Shown here: piece by piece, positions 12,201-19,995 of the stretch | Numbering within the stretch: position 1 is the first letter of the stretch | Layout of the letters: every line of letters begins with the position of its first letter | From: Peptoniphilaceae bacterium | GTDB taxonomy: Bacteria > Bacillota > Clostridia > Tissierellales > Peptoniphilaceae | Direction: 5' to 3' | Assembly (NCBI GenBank): GCA_910589545.1 | Contig: CAJUSY010000004.1 | Span: 1 to 64,000 of the forward strand | Length of the DNA: 64,000 nt | The notes under the pieces: generated by a model | What the model was told of the DNA's origin: nothing | The model's input: the letters and a program-made list of their open reading frames with translations, nothing else | Databases searched by the model: none | Position numbers and translations under genes: made by a program

Positions 12201-14151
12201 TAAGCAGGTAGATTCAAGTGTTGATAATATGCTATTAATAACTAATGATGGGAAGAAGATGGCATTAGATCAAAGATTAATCAATCCTTTACTTCCTGAT
12301 GATCCTAATAGTAAGGTGAATACCTGTATAAAAAATGTATTTAGCATTTGGGATAAATATAAAGATAAAAAATCTGCTCAATTAATATTTTGTGATATGT
12401 CTACACCAAGTAATGATTTTAATATCTATGATGATATTAAAACAAAACTTATAGATATGGGAGTACCTGAAAATGAAATAGAATTTATTCATAAGGCAAA
12501 AAACAATATGGAAAAAGACGCTATCTTTGATAAGGTAAGAAAGGGAGAAATAAGAGTCTTACTTGGTTCAACACAGAAAATGGGAGCAGGTACTAATGCC
12601 CAAGACAAACTAATTGCAATTCACGATCTTGATATACCATGGAGACCTGCTGATCTTTCTCAAAGGGCAGGCAGGATTGTGAGGCAGGGAAATGAGAATA
12701 AGGAAGTCCATATATTTAGATATGTAACAGAAAATACTTTTGATGCCTACCTATTCCAAACCTTAGAGAATAAACAAAAATATATTTCCCAAATTATGAC
12801 GTCAAAGACTCCTGTAAGAGTTGCAGAAGATGTAGACGAAGCCACATTAAACTATGCCGAAATCAAAGCTCTTGCAACAGGAAATCCATTAATAAAGGAG
12901 AAGATGGACCTTGATGTTGAAGTTTCTAAACTTAAAATGCTAGAGTCCAATTTTAAATCAAATCTTTACAAGCTGGAAGATAAAGTAGTTAAATTTTATC
13001 CAAAGGAAATAGAAAGATTAAAAGAAAGGATAGAGAACTTAAAGGAAGATATTAAAAATGTTGAGCCTTATGGAGAAGTAGATAAAAATTCAAAAGAAGA
13101 TAATAAATTTACCTCTCTAATTATTGACGGAAAGAAGTATATAGATAAGAAAATAGCTGGAGAGTTTTTGTTGAACAAAATTAAGGGAGTTAAAATATAT
13201 AGGGAAATGGATAAAGATGGAGAAAAAATAGGTGAATATAGAAATTTTGATTTATCCATAAAATATGATTCTTTTTTCAATAAATATAACTTTATATTAA
13301 AAGGTAAGGGAGAATATAGAGGAGAGTTTGGAACAGATGAAATAGGTAATATAACAAGAATGGATAATGTATTGGATAAATTACCAGAAAGATTAGAAAA
13401 TACAATTTCAAAACTAAAAGATACAGAAGAGCAATTTCAAACAGCTAAAATTGAAATACAAAAGACATTTCCACAAGCTGAACTTTTAAAGGATAAGACA
13501 CTAAGACTTGCAGAAGTAAATAATTTACTAGATATGGGAAAAAGTGAAGATATAAGCCAAGATAATCCATTACTAGAAGAAGTAAAGGAAGAATTGATAG
13601 ACTTCCTTAACAGAGAATATGATGAAGAAAACAGGTTAGAGGACTTTGATACTATATTTCCTGACTTAACAGATATAGGAATAGCTTATACAACTACACC
13701 AGATGAAAAACATGAAATACAAGTAAGTTTAGATTTAATAAATTACAAGATGAACACCTATGTAGATAAGAACCTAATTGACAGCTTTCAATACACCTAT
13801 GATCCCTTAGATGCAAATGATTTAAAAGAGCTAGTACAGATAAAGACATCTATTGGCTTTTGGAATTTTAGTGAGCTTGTATCAGTAAATGAAGAAAAAC
13901 TGAGAGAAGTAATGGGACTTGAAATAGATGATGATGGCAACTTCTATGATCCATTATCTAAAGATATGGATTTAGATGGAATAATAGATAGAAATGATGC
14001 TGACTTTAGAGATAGTAAAGTGCAGGAAATAGGAGATTTTGAAAGGAAAGAAAAAACATCTATTATGGATAAATTAAAGGAATATAAGGGAAATTTAGTA
14101 GTAAATAATAATATAAAAGAAATGAATAATAGTGAACCATGTGGCAGATAA
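3226..14151 (+). CDS. Giant ArdC-like/methylase/SNF2 helicase protein of the ICE
   Basis: The start is set at ATG 3226, because GAGGAGG (3213-3219) lies 6 nt before it; an ATG at 3211 would overlap the ribosome site. The 3,641-residue protein has an N-terminal ArdC-like region (about 1-110) and an Arg/Gly/Asp-rich linker (about 280-433) whose DNA also encodes TnpV. Two related modules follow (about 452-560 and 676-780). A methyltransferase-like domain has [10 protein letters not shown] near 1953 and NIPF near 2017. The SNF2-type helicase has Walker A HEVGAGKT near 2655, VDEAH near 2819, GTPVSNS, and a motif VI segment [10 protein letters not shown] near 3146. Such proteins are universal in Tn1549-like elements; suggested roles are DNA processing and anti-restriction. 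It is unusually long for the family. Confidence 0.85.
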   Translation: MPRYDIVDLSRTIYLAKEEFKKDIKKYEEYLKVSGNNYKYPYIHQISIYNMDPKATACAEFDYWKSIGRSVKRGEKGIPLLDIDSGRIKYIFDIRQTVSINHNISEVKLWKYDSKKHLNLLDELIDKFKEKDSKLLLSQEDKIDALVESNVRGKFNKILESLSDESLKSIQKVDLFNLLKESVKISISERMEVSYQLKEENLSLLSKISSSDIDKVLSISANISKNILLDLGSEIKRLEILEKIQERKDLEQTKELKERYNKLSSDINGEINFKKGGLEDERESNIGRQGIPHGGGDLHTNRQGEFLRETGRDIQDGRIGGRHGSPNTQYGNSRGNRFKETQQMGKDEIELSQGEQRRGLSDNVFARDIDGSSSIKGKRDRGLYHEGRSQNDGNLGADRRTERRGLSEISEIEEEHGYDPTRNRGKGDNPNLKNEEVESTSFFSAKNQGEQISFSNPISQREIDTFLIHGGNHEDGRLGVIAEFSKGKSLEEQVNFLKEIYKGANGLEIEGRKISAWFGKEGAIFKDGDEARYREGQIVSWKDLANNINNLLDRGEFASNVEVIESATYEREKIAETLLYLKRDLSDETKDRYLASLNDIKGRGFQDEKENLGKKLEDKNFINKLRKEYEVFLEEYKINPDILRFHHYKLSRIYNDINDLEIERKLYRSNLKDIAPIQSFITQDEIDENLKRGSGFSDGKKRIYEFFTKKHDLKEQADFLKNEYGVGGSSHALSAARESGEWHDAKGMKYNKGNAKEIQLSWSNVARKINDLIKKNRYIDEESFQENREKKTDQEINKTEKESQEYINYQDDLPPTDNDVYIERTNNSSLYYYQGQSVASIGDDGKLIIYDEFIPNFLKEELYSIAFEKQLDIPLDQLDDGIILEGIYDTFYIKEKEEIEGREYYLLESQSRYDDIPNIIVNSNKEVIDDDIVNGFEEFKEFYTNKNKENIDFDLDSHKKDDYWIIEFNEGSSLIEKDYAGQRLTKELLNEIREIDKKIRLHNKTLGEDEYGQMTDKWEGYSKFYFNHIVDGKIVDHYKIDIGDGNEINQRDFEFLYEQIGKSQIELNQTIEENKIDEKIISINQIEDRIFDVLVKDKVLENEIIKARENLGNNTLASFNSVFQREYAKIMREVADKQGNLPDDMKSIDKVKELSLRTQNRYRQYLYNSLENNIEDDKEILSIKVGDIVRTEDNKYLKIKDISSGYDNNHNPITYYSYDAYFDKDLKLFSHSFKGSDLKALEVLRNEVEEKLTKEIVEDKLAVKVGYYYALVDKEKTKDIELEETGIRVYPRKENSQGKIYNLYKGKSFEDSRKIDSLFDEITVKMKEVNLTNLNDVLELEREGLFEIADDKVTKFEKGYDIDVQSFNQQFPDYYNDIYVFNKNLEINGAYQNLAHINEENKITFNINLSQEEKSKIEEIRDKKEVLSKLIDKDIKEKREYYFNPQNEEYLLLSKKIEDGLLKKPENIIDGKEGYKVELILDSQGKSLKQNLRYNGYILNSNQAIKYKSYKDILSNLPYLLDDKHREVLLNGYLNQQIENDRTRQEENPFKEGMNVRYKGKEYTITAINDTTSPKTIELEDSTGLMNGFITGSEIILFNDYKDLDLEVIKKEELIPLEIEDYSLLGLPVQFRNKEYLIKENEFNEAGMGRLALSTIDKSGITEVIYSRERPVSNIFVRKEDLEEYKSSEKDKLSKKQSIDKEELVEQISFEDIDNNNEEKVKKDNSRLLYKSLDVINNKSSLVADQFIVSVDNEKEEFLVYSSSNPKNHREFTLPFSYLKGIDKIDGDGNSLKLTTHRKETIDKKLEEYKEWKENNDLIRTDRENIEGVSEVSLENYKIINEEEILPPSQRLKNNIEAINVLKALEKENRSARKDEQEILAKYIGWGGLSDVFDEEKEGQWLDARNFLKENLTGEEYNRARESTLTAFYTPKVVIDAIYESLSNLGFEIGNILEPSAGTGRFIGNLPEEMKESNFYGVELDSISGQIAKELYPNANIQIKGFEETSFSNNLFDVAIGNIPFGEFKVADREYERNNFLIHDYFFAKTLDKVRDGGIIAFITSSGTMDKKSEDVRRYISERAEFLGAIRLPNTTFKGVAGTEVTSDIIFLKKRDRLLKIDEDWIKLDKDAKGLIYNKYFVDNPQMVIGTMEEIPSRFGTSLACIENKDISLEQGLKKAIKNIQGMYEEAQINDDLGEETIPADDSVKNYSFALVDDEIYFRENSIMQKISFNEKDKDKVKEYLRLNESLRKVITYQKDDYSDEEIKKEQENLNKFYDDFSSKHGRLNSKTNKKLFREDANFSLISTLEKLDKEGNFIGKSDIFNKRTIKKAVIIDHTDRAIDALVLSISQKGKINFDYMEELTGKTRDKLIEELKGEIFLNLDSFEPNDINPFKSAKDLGDFSRPYVSADEYLSGNIRDKIEVVDSYIKNIEKELGKEENLEDSKLLKKELEELHFQKAKLVEVMPKALDASEITVRMGATWIPEQDYKKFMFDLLKTPVSSRWNIDIKYSDFTGEYRVEGKSSDRDNDLASFTYGTNRVNAYKLIEDTLNLRDTKVFDQVEDSDGKKKSVLNQKETMLARSKQEMIKEEFKSWIFDDVERRNRLVEDYNERFNSIRQREYDGSNLTFEGMNPEIELRAHQKDAIARGLFGGNTLLAHEVGAGKTFEMIGIAMESKRLGMSNKSMFVVPNHIVEQFGREFNELYPGANVLCATEKDFTPDRRKRFCSRIATGSFDAVIIGHSQFEKIPISKERQEYELQGQIDEIIDYIDEYKRERDQRFTVKQLEKTKKKLETKLEKLNADYKKDDVVTFEELGVDKLFVDEAHAYKNLYLFSKMRNVAGITSTDSQKSSDMLMKCRYMDEITNNKGLVFATGTPVSNSMAELYTMQRYLQYDELKKMKLQHFDSWASTFGETITAIELNPEGNGYRSKTRFAKFYNLPELMNTVKGFMDIKTADVLNLPTPIAHYETIKTKPTEEQKEILETFSQRADKVRDKQVDSSVDNMLLITNDGKKMALDQRLINPLLPDDPNSKVNTCIKNVFSIWDKYKDKKSAQLIFCDMSTPSNDFNIYDDIKTKLIDMGVPENEIEFIHKAKNNMEKDAIFDKVRKGEIRVLLGSTQKMGAGTNAQDKLIAIHDLDIPWRPADLSQRAGRIVRQGNENKEVHIFRYVTENTFDAYLFQTLENKQKYISQIMTSKTPVRVAEDVDEATLNYAEIKALATGNPLIKEKMDLDVEVSKLKMLESNFKSNLYKLEDKVVKFYPKEIERLKERIENLKEDIKNVEPYGEVDKNSKEDNKFTSLIIDGKKYIDKKIAGEFLLNKIKGVKIYREMDKDGEKIGEYRNFDLSIKYDSFFNKYNFILKGKGEYRGEFGTDEIGNITRMDNVLDKLPERLENTISKLKDTEEQFQTAKIEIQKTFPQAELLKDKTLRLAEVNNLLDMGKSEDISQDNPLLEEVKEELIDFLNREYDEENRLEDFDTIFPDLTDIGIAYTTTPDEKHEIQVSLDLINYKMNTYVDKNLIDSFQYTYDPLDANDLKELVQIKTSIGFWNFSELVSVNEEKLREVMGLEIDDDGNFYDPLSKDMDLDGIIDRNDADFRDSKVQEIGDFERKEKTSIMDKLKEYKGNLVVNNNIKEMNNSEPCGR
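4064..4522 (+). CDS. tnpV: TnpV-family transposon protein, overprinted within the giant gene
   Basis: A 152-residue frame lies wholly inside the giant gene but in a different reading frame. It is not a shadow: it has its own AAGGAGG (4049-4055) 8 nt before the ATG. Its second half matches the TnpV family of Tn4451/Tn1549-type elements: [21 protein letters not shown], then a helical region and EIGEREIIL. In the host frame the same DNA encodes a low-complexity Arg/Gly/Asp/Glu linker, the type of sequence that tolerates overprinting. TnpV has no established biochemical function. The N-terminal 40 residues ([17 protein letters not shown]) are additional to the core domain. Confidence 0.8.
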   Translation: MNEKVTLAGKEYLMEEGIYTPIVKENSFERQGGTYKMEELEEGMEVLIPNMAIPEEIDLKKLNRWGRMRLNFLKENKEEDYQIMYLQGILMDHLLSKEKEIEDFITREEVKMMETWGLTEELKEEDYLKYLRLKKNMDMTLQEIGEREIILI

Positions 14152-14184
14152 AACTTTAAATGAGATTATTAGAGGACAAAGAAT

Positions 14185-15327
14185 ATGGAATTTGATAGAG
14201 ATAGATTTAATGAATTTATTCGAGAAAATTTTTCTTTTGATGGTAATACTCAGAGAATAATCAACAATATAGTTGAATATGGAATTAAAAATTTTGCCGA
14301 TTCAGAAGATAAATTAGTTGAATTTATTCAGACTACAATTGATGATCCAACAGTTGAAGAAATAAAACAATTTATTATTAGTGATGGAAAGGAAGAAGAA
14401 ATAAAAGATTTAACAGATAAGAAAGATAAAAATAGAAATGGAGGAATAAAAATGAATATAAAAAAGGGAAATGTAATTGAAACTGAATTTGGAGACACTA
14501 TGGTATTGGATGTGAAAGATAATCAAGCTACCTTATTTGACGGGAAGCAATTTATTTTAGCCACAGGAGTAGAGTTTAACAAAGAAAGTGGAAAGTATGA
14601 ATGGGATTCTGTTAGATACGCAAGTGATATAAAAACAATAGCAAATATGGAAAATACAAATTTTGAAAGCATGAAAAATACAATAGATTTTTTAGCAGAA
14701 TATAATCATAAAGAATTTGTAAAAGGTATTATATCTCTTGAAACAGGAGTAGAAAATGAAAATGTTCTTAATAATGCCTATGATAATTATATGAACGATT
14801 CAGTTATGGGGCTTATTGATGAAAAGTTTATTGAATATATAGACGAAGAAGAGTTAAAAGAAAATTTAGAAGTTAATCAAGAACAAGGAGATAAAGAAAT
14901 GAAAGATATAGATAATAAAGAAAAGGATACATTAAATATAGATGGAAATATAGCAACTGATATAGAAATTAAAGATTTAAAATCAAAAGATGGGAGGGAC
15001 TTTAAAGTAGCCTCCTTTTCTATTGCTGAAAATGACAAGGAAGGAAATGCAAAATTCATCAGCTGCTACGCCTATAATGACAAAATCAATCAAGTAAAAA
15101 ATTTGAAAAAAGGAGATTTTGTACACCTATTTGGAAAAGAAAAGAAAAGTATAGGAAAGGATAATAAGGAATACACAAGTCTAAAAGTATACTCTGCAAA
15201 GTTATTAAAAGCTAAAGAGCATACTAAAGCAAAAGCATCAACAATAGGGAAATTAAAGGAATTTAAGACTAAAGGGAATATGAAAGTGGATGAAAAGAAG
15301 AAAAAGGATAATAGCATAGAAAGGTAA
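14185..15327 (+). CDS. ICE protein with C-terminal OB-fold (ssDNA-binding-like) domain
   Basis: A 380-residue protein with three segments. Residues 1-89 are helical and of DUF3848-like appearance. The second segment begins at M90 (MNIKKGNVIETEFGDTMVLDV). The third, from M239, contains an OB-fold resembling single-strand DNA-binding proteins (FKVASFSIAENDKEGNAKF, CYAYND, KGDFVHLFGKE). Internal in-frame ATGs at 14,452 (GGAGG at 14,440) and 14,899 (AAGGAG at 14,885) each have a good ribosome site, so shorter proteins including an isolated OB-fold may also be made. It follows the giant gene by 33 bp and probably assists handling of transferred single strands. Confidence 0.65.
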   Translation: MEFDRDRFNEFIRENFSFDGNTQRIINNIVEYGIKNFADSEDKLVEFIQTTIDDPTVEEIKQFIISDGKEEEIKDLTDKKDKNRNGGIKMNIKKGNVIETEFGDTMVLDVKDNQATLFDGKQFILATGVEFNKESGKYEWDSVRYASDIKTIANMENTNFESMKNTIDFLAEYNHKEFVKGIISLETGVENENVLNNAYDNYMNDSVMGLIDEKFIEYIDEEELKENLEVNQEQGDKEMKDIDNKEKDTLNIDGNIATDIEIKDLKSKDGRDFKVASFSIAENDKEGNAKFISCYAYNDKINQVKNLKKGDFVHLFGKEKKSIGKDNKEYTSLKVYSAKLLKAKEHTKAKASTIGKLKEFKTKGNMKVDEKKKKDNSIER

Positions 15328-15335
15328 AAGATTAT

Positions 15336-15371
15336 AGGGGGCAGGTTTTAGTCTGCCTCCTGTATTTTTTT
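15336..15371 (+). terminator. Terminator after the OB-fold gene
   Basis: A GGGGGCAG / CTGCCTCC stem with a short loop is followed by TGTATTTTTTT. It ends the rightward backbone transcript before the convergent relaxase gene. Confidence 0.8.
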
Positions 15372-15426
15372 ATTGGTTATCTTTAAGGGAAAATGATGGG
15401 TCATATTGAAAAAATATCAGCCACAT

Positions 15427-15457
15427 CCTATCAGGAGGGCTGATACACAAAACTTTT
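15427..15457 (-). repeat. 31-nt dispersed repeat, copy inside the ICE
   Basis: The reverse complement of this stretch matches 50,277-50,308, outside the ICE, with a single one-base gap. The similarity continues weakly into the adjoining TGATATTTTTT. A second partial GCTGATACAC lies at 15,473-15,482. The sequence resembles an insertion-sequence end (IS256-like is a guess). No transposase is present. Confidence 0.6.
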
Positions 15458-15489
15458 TAAACTACCGGAGAAGCTGATACACCAGATCT

Positions 15490-16860
15490 TTACTTATATA
15501 ATTCATTATAAATATACTTATCAGTATTCTTTCTTAATTGAGTCAATTCATTTATCAAGATATTCTCGTTGGCGTAGTCATCCATAAGAATATCTTTTTT
15601 ATTTTTGTATTCATCATATAATTTTGACAACTCTTTTATACTTGGATTTTTATATTGACACTTTTCTAAAGTATTTATTGCTTTTTCATATGCGATAATT
15701 TGAGGCTTATATTCACTATAAAAATCTTTATCATTGGGATTTTCTTTATAGGTTTTATAGATAACCTTATTTATTTTTATAGTGTTAATGTCTTCAATAG
15801 CTGCGTAAATTTCACTCATAACTTTTTCAACATCTTTAATCTTATTTAGGATTTCTTGCCTATTAACAGCCTCTTCTTGGAGTTTATTTTCCAAATCCAT
15901 ACTAGATGATAGACCGTATTTTCTAAGCTGATTTAAGGTCTTCGCCATAGTATTCATATTATGTTTTCTAGCCCATATTTCATAACCTTTAGAAGATTTA
16001 ACCTTTTCATTGCTTTCTATGTCTACTATATTATCAATTTTCTTATAAGATTTTTTAGCAGAATATACTTCACTATTTTTGTAATTTTCATTTACCTTAT
16101 TTTCAATTCTTTCTTTTATTTTCTCTTTTGTATAATCTTTTCCAAGAGTAGTTTCTCTCGCACGAATGAATCGCCCTTTTTCTCCTTGGGTTTTATGTCT
16201 GAAAGAAAGATATTTTCCGATTTTAATTTCATATCCATATTCTTCCATAAGCTTTAAGAAATTCTCATAGCTATTTGCTTTATTAATAGCATGATCGATA
16301 GAAATTTGAAGTTTATGTTTCCAAGATTTTCCTTTCTTAAATTCAATATATTCTTTGTAGGATTTTCCATTGGTTTTATACTTTTCTTTAAATTTTACAT
16401 AATCTTCATCTATAACTAATAGCTGATACTTTCTACATAAATCATCACTATGATTTCTAATTTGGTGGTAAGTTTTTTTGTTACTTTGATATGCTTTACC
16501 AGTTTCAAAAGAAACATTATTAAATAGTATATGGTTGTGAATATGCCCCTTATCTATATGGGTAGTAAGAACATATTCATACTTTCCTTTTAAGATTTTA
16601 TCGCATAGTTCTAAACCTATTTGATGAGCCTCTTCAGCAGTAGTTTCTCCAGGAAAAAAAGATTGAATTAAATGTCTTGCCAAAACTTTTGCTTTAGAAT
16701 TACATTCTATTTTTGTTTGTTCAAATTCTAAATGAGCAGTTATAGGGTTACAGTTTAGGGAGGAAATTAGAATTTTTCCATCTGTTTTATCACTATTCAT
16801 AATATAATCAAGTGCTGCTTTTAAAGTGGATTTTATAGGATGAATTTTAGTAATTGCCAT
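15490..16860 (-). CDS. Relaxase / mobilization nuclease
   Basis: A 456-residue relaxase. The N-terminal domain carries a candidate nucleophile Y19 (ALDYIMN) and the metal-binding histidine motif as HIDKGHIHNH, residues 101-110. A basic coiled-coil-rich region occupies the C-terminal half. It would nick oriT and pilot the strand during transfer. The start overlaps the MobC stop (TAATG), showing translational coupling. The pair is transcribed leftward, opposite to the rest of the backbone. Size and motif order fit the MobP-type relaxases of Tn1549-like elements. Confidence 0.92.
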   Translation of the reverse strand: MAITKIHPIKSTLKAALDYIMNSDKTDGKILISSLNCNPITAHLEFEQTKIECNSKAKVLARHLIQSFFPGETTAEEAHQIGLELCDKILKGKYEYVLTTHIDKGHIHNHILFNNVSFETGKAYQSNKKTYHQIRNHSDDLCRKYQLLVIDEDYVKFKEKYKTNGKSYKEYIEFKKGKSWKHKLQISIDHAINKANSYENFLKLMEEYGYEIKIGKYLSFRHKTQGEKGRFIRARETTLGKDYTKEKIKERIENKVNENYKNSEVYSAKKSYKKIDNIVDIESNEKVKSSKGYEIWARKHNMNTMAKTLNQLRKYGLSSSMDLENKLQEEAVNRQEILNKIKDVEKVMSEIYAAIEDINTIKINKVIYKTYKENPNDKDFYSEYKPQIIAYEKAINTLEKCQYKNPSIKELSKLYDEYKNKKDILMDDYANENILINELTQLRKNTDKYIYNELYK

Positions 16861-17228
16861 TATTCTTTCTCAGTATTTATGCTATTAGAATTAGTAAGAG
16901 AGTATATTTTTTTACGTATATAGAAAATATCTTTTGCCTGATTTTCTAATAAGCTTTTTAAATCTTCTACATCATCTTTATATATAATTGATGTAGTATT
17001 TACCCTTTTAGCAATTTGATTTATATTATTTGAAGTACGACTTATATTTGTTGACATTTCACGAAAGACATCCATATCTAATACATAAATATCTTTTTCT
17101 AAAATACATTTCATAATAAATTGCCTAAGAGTTTTACACTTAGATGCTTTATATTTTTCATTTAGCAATTCTAACTCCTCATCAGATAACATTAAATAGA
17201 TTCCGTTATTTCTAAATCTATTTGTCAT
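16860..17228 (-). CDS. mobC: MobC-like relaxosome accessory protein
   Basis: A 122-residue protein with an N-terminal ribbon-helix-helix-like segment (YLMLSDEELELLNEK) and the MobC-family helical region containing NISRTSNNINQIAKRVN. MobC proteins bind oriT and assist the relaxase. An AGGAGG ribosome site lies at 17,233-17,238. The stop shares bases with the relaxase start. The palindrome-rich stretch directly upstream is the expected binding region. Confidence 0.85.
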   Translation of the reverse strand: MTNRFRNNGIYLMLSDEELELLNEKYKASKCKTLRQFIMKCILEKDIYVLDMDVFREMSTNISRTSNNINQIAKRVNTTSIIYKDDVEDLKSLLENQAKDIFYIRKKIYSLTNSNSINTEKE

Positions 17229-17386
17229 AATTTAACCTCCTCGTATATTGTAGTTGTAATAATAAATACTACATTTTGTTCTCAATCCCTCTTTATTATG
17301 TGATAATAATTATATAGATAGAGCTCGTAGTAAGCTTCCTTGAAGTTCTCTTTCTAATAAATTTATTAATCGAAATAAAAAAGAAA

Positions 17387-17425
17387 AACCTGTAAATTCA
17401 AGTAGAATTACTTGACTTACAGGTT
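17387..17425. terminator. Hairpin, possible bidirectional terminator
   Basis: AAACCTGTAA pairs with TTACAGGTTT, with an inner CAAGTA/TACTTG, and T-rich flanks lie on both sides. It may insulate the mob promoter from transcription out of the cargo region. It could instead be part of oriT. Confidence 0.45.
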
Positions 17426-17572
17426 TAATTTATTCTATATATTTCTTCTGGAAATCTCCTGATTTAATTTTTTATTGCTTATATTTTATTACTTTTTGAG
17501 ATAATATTCAAGTTTACGTTGGGGCTATTATAAGCGTTTGTTGCTGAATTTAATTATTATAAATTTAGGGGT

Positions 17573-17589
17573 TTGGGGATATTCCCCAA
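17573..17589. repeat. Palindrome in putative oriT (G/C-run)
   Basis: TTGGGGA-TAT-TCCCCAA is a perfect inverted repeat with a 3-nt centre. G/C runs are rare in this AT-rich region. It is a candidate relaxosome-protein binding site or hairpin next to nic. Confidence 0.55.
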
Positions 17590-17643
17590 CAAGTAAAATG
17601 GAAAAAATAAGCGATATAATCGTAGTATTCTTATTCCATTTTT

Positions 17644-17665
17644 AGTAAGTGCATATGCACTTACT
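17644..17665. repeat. Perfect 22-bp palindrome in putative oriT
   Basis: AGTAAGTGCAT is followed directly by its exact reverse complement. It could bind a dimeric regulator or MobC, or form a cruciform in oriT. Confidence 0.6.
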
Positions 17666-18026
17666 GTGCTTGCTCATATACTAATAGTATAAGAACAGCT
17701 TTAAGCATAGTTCTTAAAAATAAACCTAATCATCTATGATAAAATTATAGATATTAGGGATGAAATGGATTGTTTTATGTGCTTGGTCTATTAGAGTTAT
17801 AAGCGTTAAGTGTTTATTAAATTTTATTAAGTTACCGCATCTATTGAAGTTAATAAACAATATATGACAAACCTAGAGGAATATTGCAAAATTTACTTTT
17901 AAATAGGGATTTTTATAAGTATAATGAGATAGTATAAAAATTAAGGAAATCATTTTTTAAGTTCTTTAATTTCGTATTTACTAAATTTGGATGTAATTAT
18001 TTTTATTTTTAAGGGAGGGGTAATCC

Positions 18027-18398
18027 ATTCTACACAGAAAATTTGCAGAGGAAAATTATTTAGAAGCTATATATATTTTATCTTTGGGAAAAGATGAAGT
18101 AAGAAACATGGATCTTGCTAATTACTTAGAGTATAAAAGACCTACTGTTACAAGAATGTTAAAAAAACTTGAAAATAAAGGGCTGATTATTTATGGTGAA
18201 GATAAAATAATTCGTTTAACAGAGGAGTCAAAAACATTTTGCAAAAAAATGTATACAAGGCATAAATATTTGACGGATGTATTTATAAGACTTGGAATAG
18301 ATGCAGAAAAAGCTGAAAATGAAGCTTGTCTTATAGAGCATGTTATTTCTGATGAAACTTTTGAAAAATTAAAAAAACATTTTGATTACAATTTATAA
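18027..18398 (+). CDS. DtxR/MntR-family metal-dependent repressor (ATT start)
   Basis: The family N-terminus requires codons upstream of any ATG/TTG/GTG: FAEENYLEAIYILSLGKDEVRNMDLANYL. The only plausible start is ATT at 18,027, 7 nt after the strong AGGGAGGGG (18,012-18,020). That gives 123 residues with the winged-helix domain (RPTVTRMLKKLENKGLI) and the dimer/metal domain with RHKYL, ENEAC and IEHVIS, matching metal ligands of MntR-type proteins; no SH3-like domain is present. It is the first gene of the metallophore locus, as the DtxR-like eqbA is in the S. equi equibactin locus. It probably represses the biosynthetic promoter at 18,483-18,511 when iron or another metal is sufficient. Confidence 0.85.
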   Translation: MLHRKFAEENYLEAIYILSLGKDEVRNMDLANYLEYKRPTVTRMLKKLENKGLIIYGEDKIIRLTEESKTFCKKMYTRHKYLTDVFIRLGIDAEKAENEACLIEHVISDETFEKLKKHFDYNL

Positions 18399-18399
18399 T

Positions 18400-18444
18400 A
18401 AATAGCATAGATGGCTCGCATAATGAGATATCTATGCTATTTTT
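18400..18444 (+). terminator. Terminator after the DtxR gene
   Basis: AAATAGCATAGAT (18,400-18,412) pairs fully with ATCTATGCTATTT (18,430-18,442), followed by T residues. It separates regulator transcription from the biosynthetic operon. Confidence 0.85.
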
Positions 18445-18482
18445 ATCTTTAAAATTATTTTTCCAAAAGCATCTTAAAGCTA

Positions 18483-18511
18483 TTGATAAAAGCTATCAAA
18501 TAGTATATAAT
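18483..18511 (+). promoter_or_regulatory. Promoter of the siderophore biosynthetic operon
   Basis: TTGATA at 18,483-18,488, a 17-nt spacer, TATAAT at 18,506-18,511. The -35 also forms one arm of an inverted repeat TTGATA-N5-TATCAA (18,483-18,499). Confidence 0.75.
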
Positions 18512-18519
18512 AATTTTGA

Positions 18520-18535
18520 GTTAGCCGATACTAAC
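18520..18535. promoter_or_regulatory. Candidate DtxR-family operator
   Basis: GTTAG-CCGATA-CTAAC is a perfect 5+5 inverted repeat. It resembles half-sites of DtxR/IdeR boxes (TTAGGTTAGCC type). It covers the predicted transcription start just after the -10, ideal for repression, and lies between a DtxR-family gene and its presumed target operon. Binding is inferred. Confidence 0.6.
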
Positions 18536-18560
18536 AGAAAACAAATAAAAAGGTGAATTT

Positions 18561-19313
18561 ATGTCAAAAAACTTTGAAATACTAAATAAAGAAATTAATG
18601 AAAATAATATAATAGCAAATCTTTTTATATTTCCATTTGCAGGTGGTGGAGTGTCTGCCTTTAGAAAATGGAAAGATGAGTTTGAAGATATAAAATTATT
18701 TGTTGCCCAGTATCCAGGAAGAGAAAACAGGTTTTCTGAAAAGGCTATAAGTGACATTAACATCTTAGTGGATAGTTTATTTGAAGACATGAAAGAAAAT
18801 TTTGATTTTAGAAAACCTTATCATTTATTTGGACACAGTATGGGAACAAAAATAGTCTATGAATTAGCATTAAGAATTAAAAATTCGGATTACATAAATC
18901 CAAGAGGAATAATTATATCAGGAGGGCGTGCTCCATTATATAAAGAACCTCATCCAATTTATCATCTTGACGATGACGGATTTATAGAAGGCTTGAGAAG
19001 ATATGAAGGAACACCAAAAGAAATTCTAGCTAATAAGGATTTAATTTCCATTTTCTTACCAACGCTTAGGGCAGATTTTGTAATAGATGAAGACTATCAA
19101 GACACAAAGTTTGAGAAATTAGAATCACCTATACTAGGTTTTATGGGAGATAAAGATCAAGAAATGACCTTAGATGAACTTATAAAATGGCAAGATTATA
19201 CCACAAAAGAATTCACTTATAGATATATCGATGGCAAGCATATGTTTGTCAATACATCTCCTGAAAGTGTCATTAAAGAGATAAAAGAGTTTATAAAAGT
19301 AAATGAAAATTGA
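18561..19313 (+). CDS. Type II thioesterase of the metallophore NRPS
   Basis: A 250-residue alpha/beta-hydrolase thioesterase of the GrsT/YbtT/PchC type. It has the N-terminal FPFAGGG motif and nucleophile Ser93 in GHSMG, the catalytic Asp region (MGDKDQEM) and a late His (DGKHMFV). Such enzymes remove mis-loaded groups from carrier proteins. It is the first gene after the DtxR-controlled promoter, with AAAAAGGTG before the ATG, and overlaps the PPTase gene by 11 bp. Confidence 0.92.
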   Translation: MSKNFEILNKEINENNIIANLFIFPFAGGGVSAFRKWKDEFEDIKLFVAQYPGRENRFSEKAISDINILVDSLFEDMKENFDFRKPYHLFGHSMGTKIVYELALRIKNSDYINPRGIIISGGRAPLYKEPHPIYHLDDDGFIEGLRRYEGTPKEILANKDLISIFLPTLRADFVIDEDYQDTKFEKLESPILGFMGDKDQEMTLDELIKWQDYTTKEFTYRYIDGKHMFVNTSPESVIKEIKEFIKVNEN

Positions 19314-19995
19314 AGAATATGAGATAAGAAATACTAAAGATTTTCTTACTTTAGAAAATTTAAAAGCTAAATTATCTAATAATGATTTAATACTAATTAA
19401 GGCTTATACAGACAAATTATTAGAAGAAAAATTACTTTCTTATTTAACTGAAGAGGAGATAATAAAATCAAAGGATTATAAATCAGAAATAGCAAAAATT
19501 AATTATCTAGTATCAAGGGCAATACTTAATTTATCCCTAAAAGGTTTACTAGAAAAAGGAATTAATGATTTAATAGTCAAACGAGATAAAAACAATAAGC
19601 CTTACCTAGAAAACACTATAGGATTAAAGTTTAACATCTCACACACTGAAGGATTAGTCTTGTTAGCTTTTTCTAAAAGAGAAGTAGGAATAGATGTTGA
19701 AAAAATAAATTTTAAATTTGAGTTTAAAGATATATTAGAAAACTGTTTTACTAGAGATGAAATTATAAATATAGATAACAATATAATAAGTTTCCATAGA
19801 TATTGGACTGCAAAAGAAGCCTATCTTAAATGTGATGGTATTGGTCTTATAAGAAATTTAAAAGAGATTGAAATAATTTCTTTTGAAAATGAATTTATAA
19901 AAATTAATGATAGTAAAAGGAATACAATAAGCAGATTAAAGTCATTGAACCATGACGACAAATATGTCGGGGCAATATGCTTGGAGGAGAATTAA
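19303..19995 (+). CDS. Sfp-type 4'-phosphopantetheinyl transferase
   Basis: A 230-residue enzyme with Sfp-family motifs: KFNISHTEG, the metal-binding VGIDVEKI, and FHRYWTAKEAYLKCDGIGL. It would convert apo carrier domains of the two NRPSs to holo form. It overlaps the thioesterase gene by 11 bp and shares TAATG with the AMP ligase. Carrying its own activator makes the cluster portable between hosts. Confidence 0.93.
   Translation: MKIEEYEIRNTKDFLTLENLKAKLSNNDLILIKAYTDKLLEEKLLSYLTEEEIIKSKDYKSEIAKINYLVSRAILNLSLKGLLEKGINDLIVKRDKNNKPYLENTIGLKFNISHTEGLVLLAFSKREVGIDVEKINFKFEFKDILENCFTRDEIINIDNNIISFHRYWTAKEAYLKCDGIGLIRNLKEIEIISFENEFIKINDSKRNTISRLKSLNHDDKYVGAICLEEN

Larger units (their letters stand above)
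17229..18026. other. 800-bp non-coding region with probable oriT
   Basis: No credible gene is seen on either strand. The region separates divergent mobC (minus) and the DtxR gene (plus) and holds a hairpin (17,387-17,425), a G/C-run palindrome (17,573-17,589), an imperfect inverted repeat (about 17,597-17,640) and a perfect 22-bp palindrome (17,644-17,665). Such clustering upstream of mobC-relaxase is where oriT lies in related elements. The nick site cannot be placed from sequence alone. Confidence 0.55.

Noticed and set aside
15961..16257. 98-codon plus-strand frame opposite the relaxase
   Set aside because: Phe/Ile-rich antisense of Lys/Glu-rich coding sequence, no start signal.
17229..18026. 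Riboswitch or tRNA genes in the large non-coding gap
   Set aside because: No cloverleaf or recognised aptamer core found. The symmetry elements fit oriT and operators better. No tRNA or rRNA gene was seen in the whole window.
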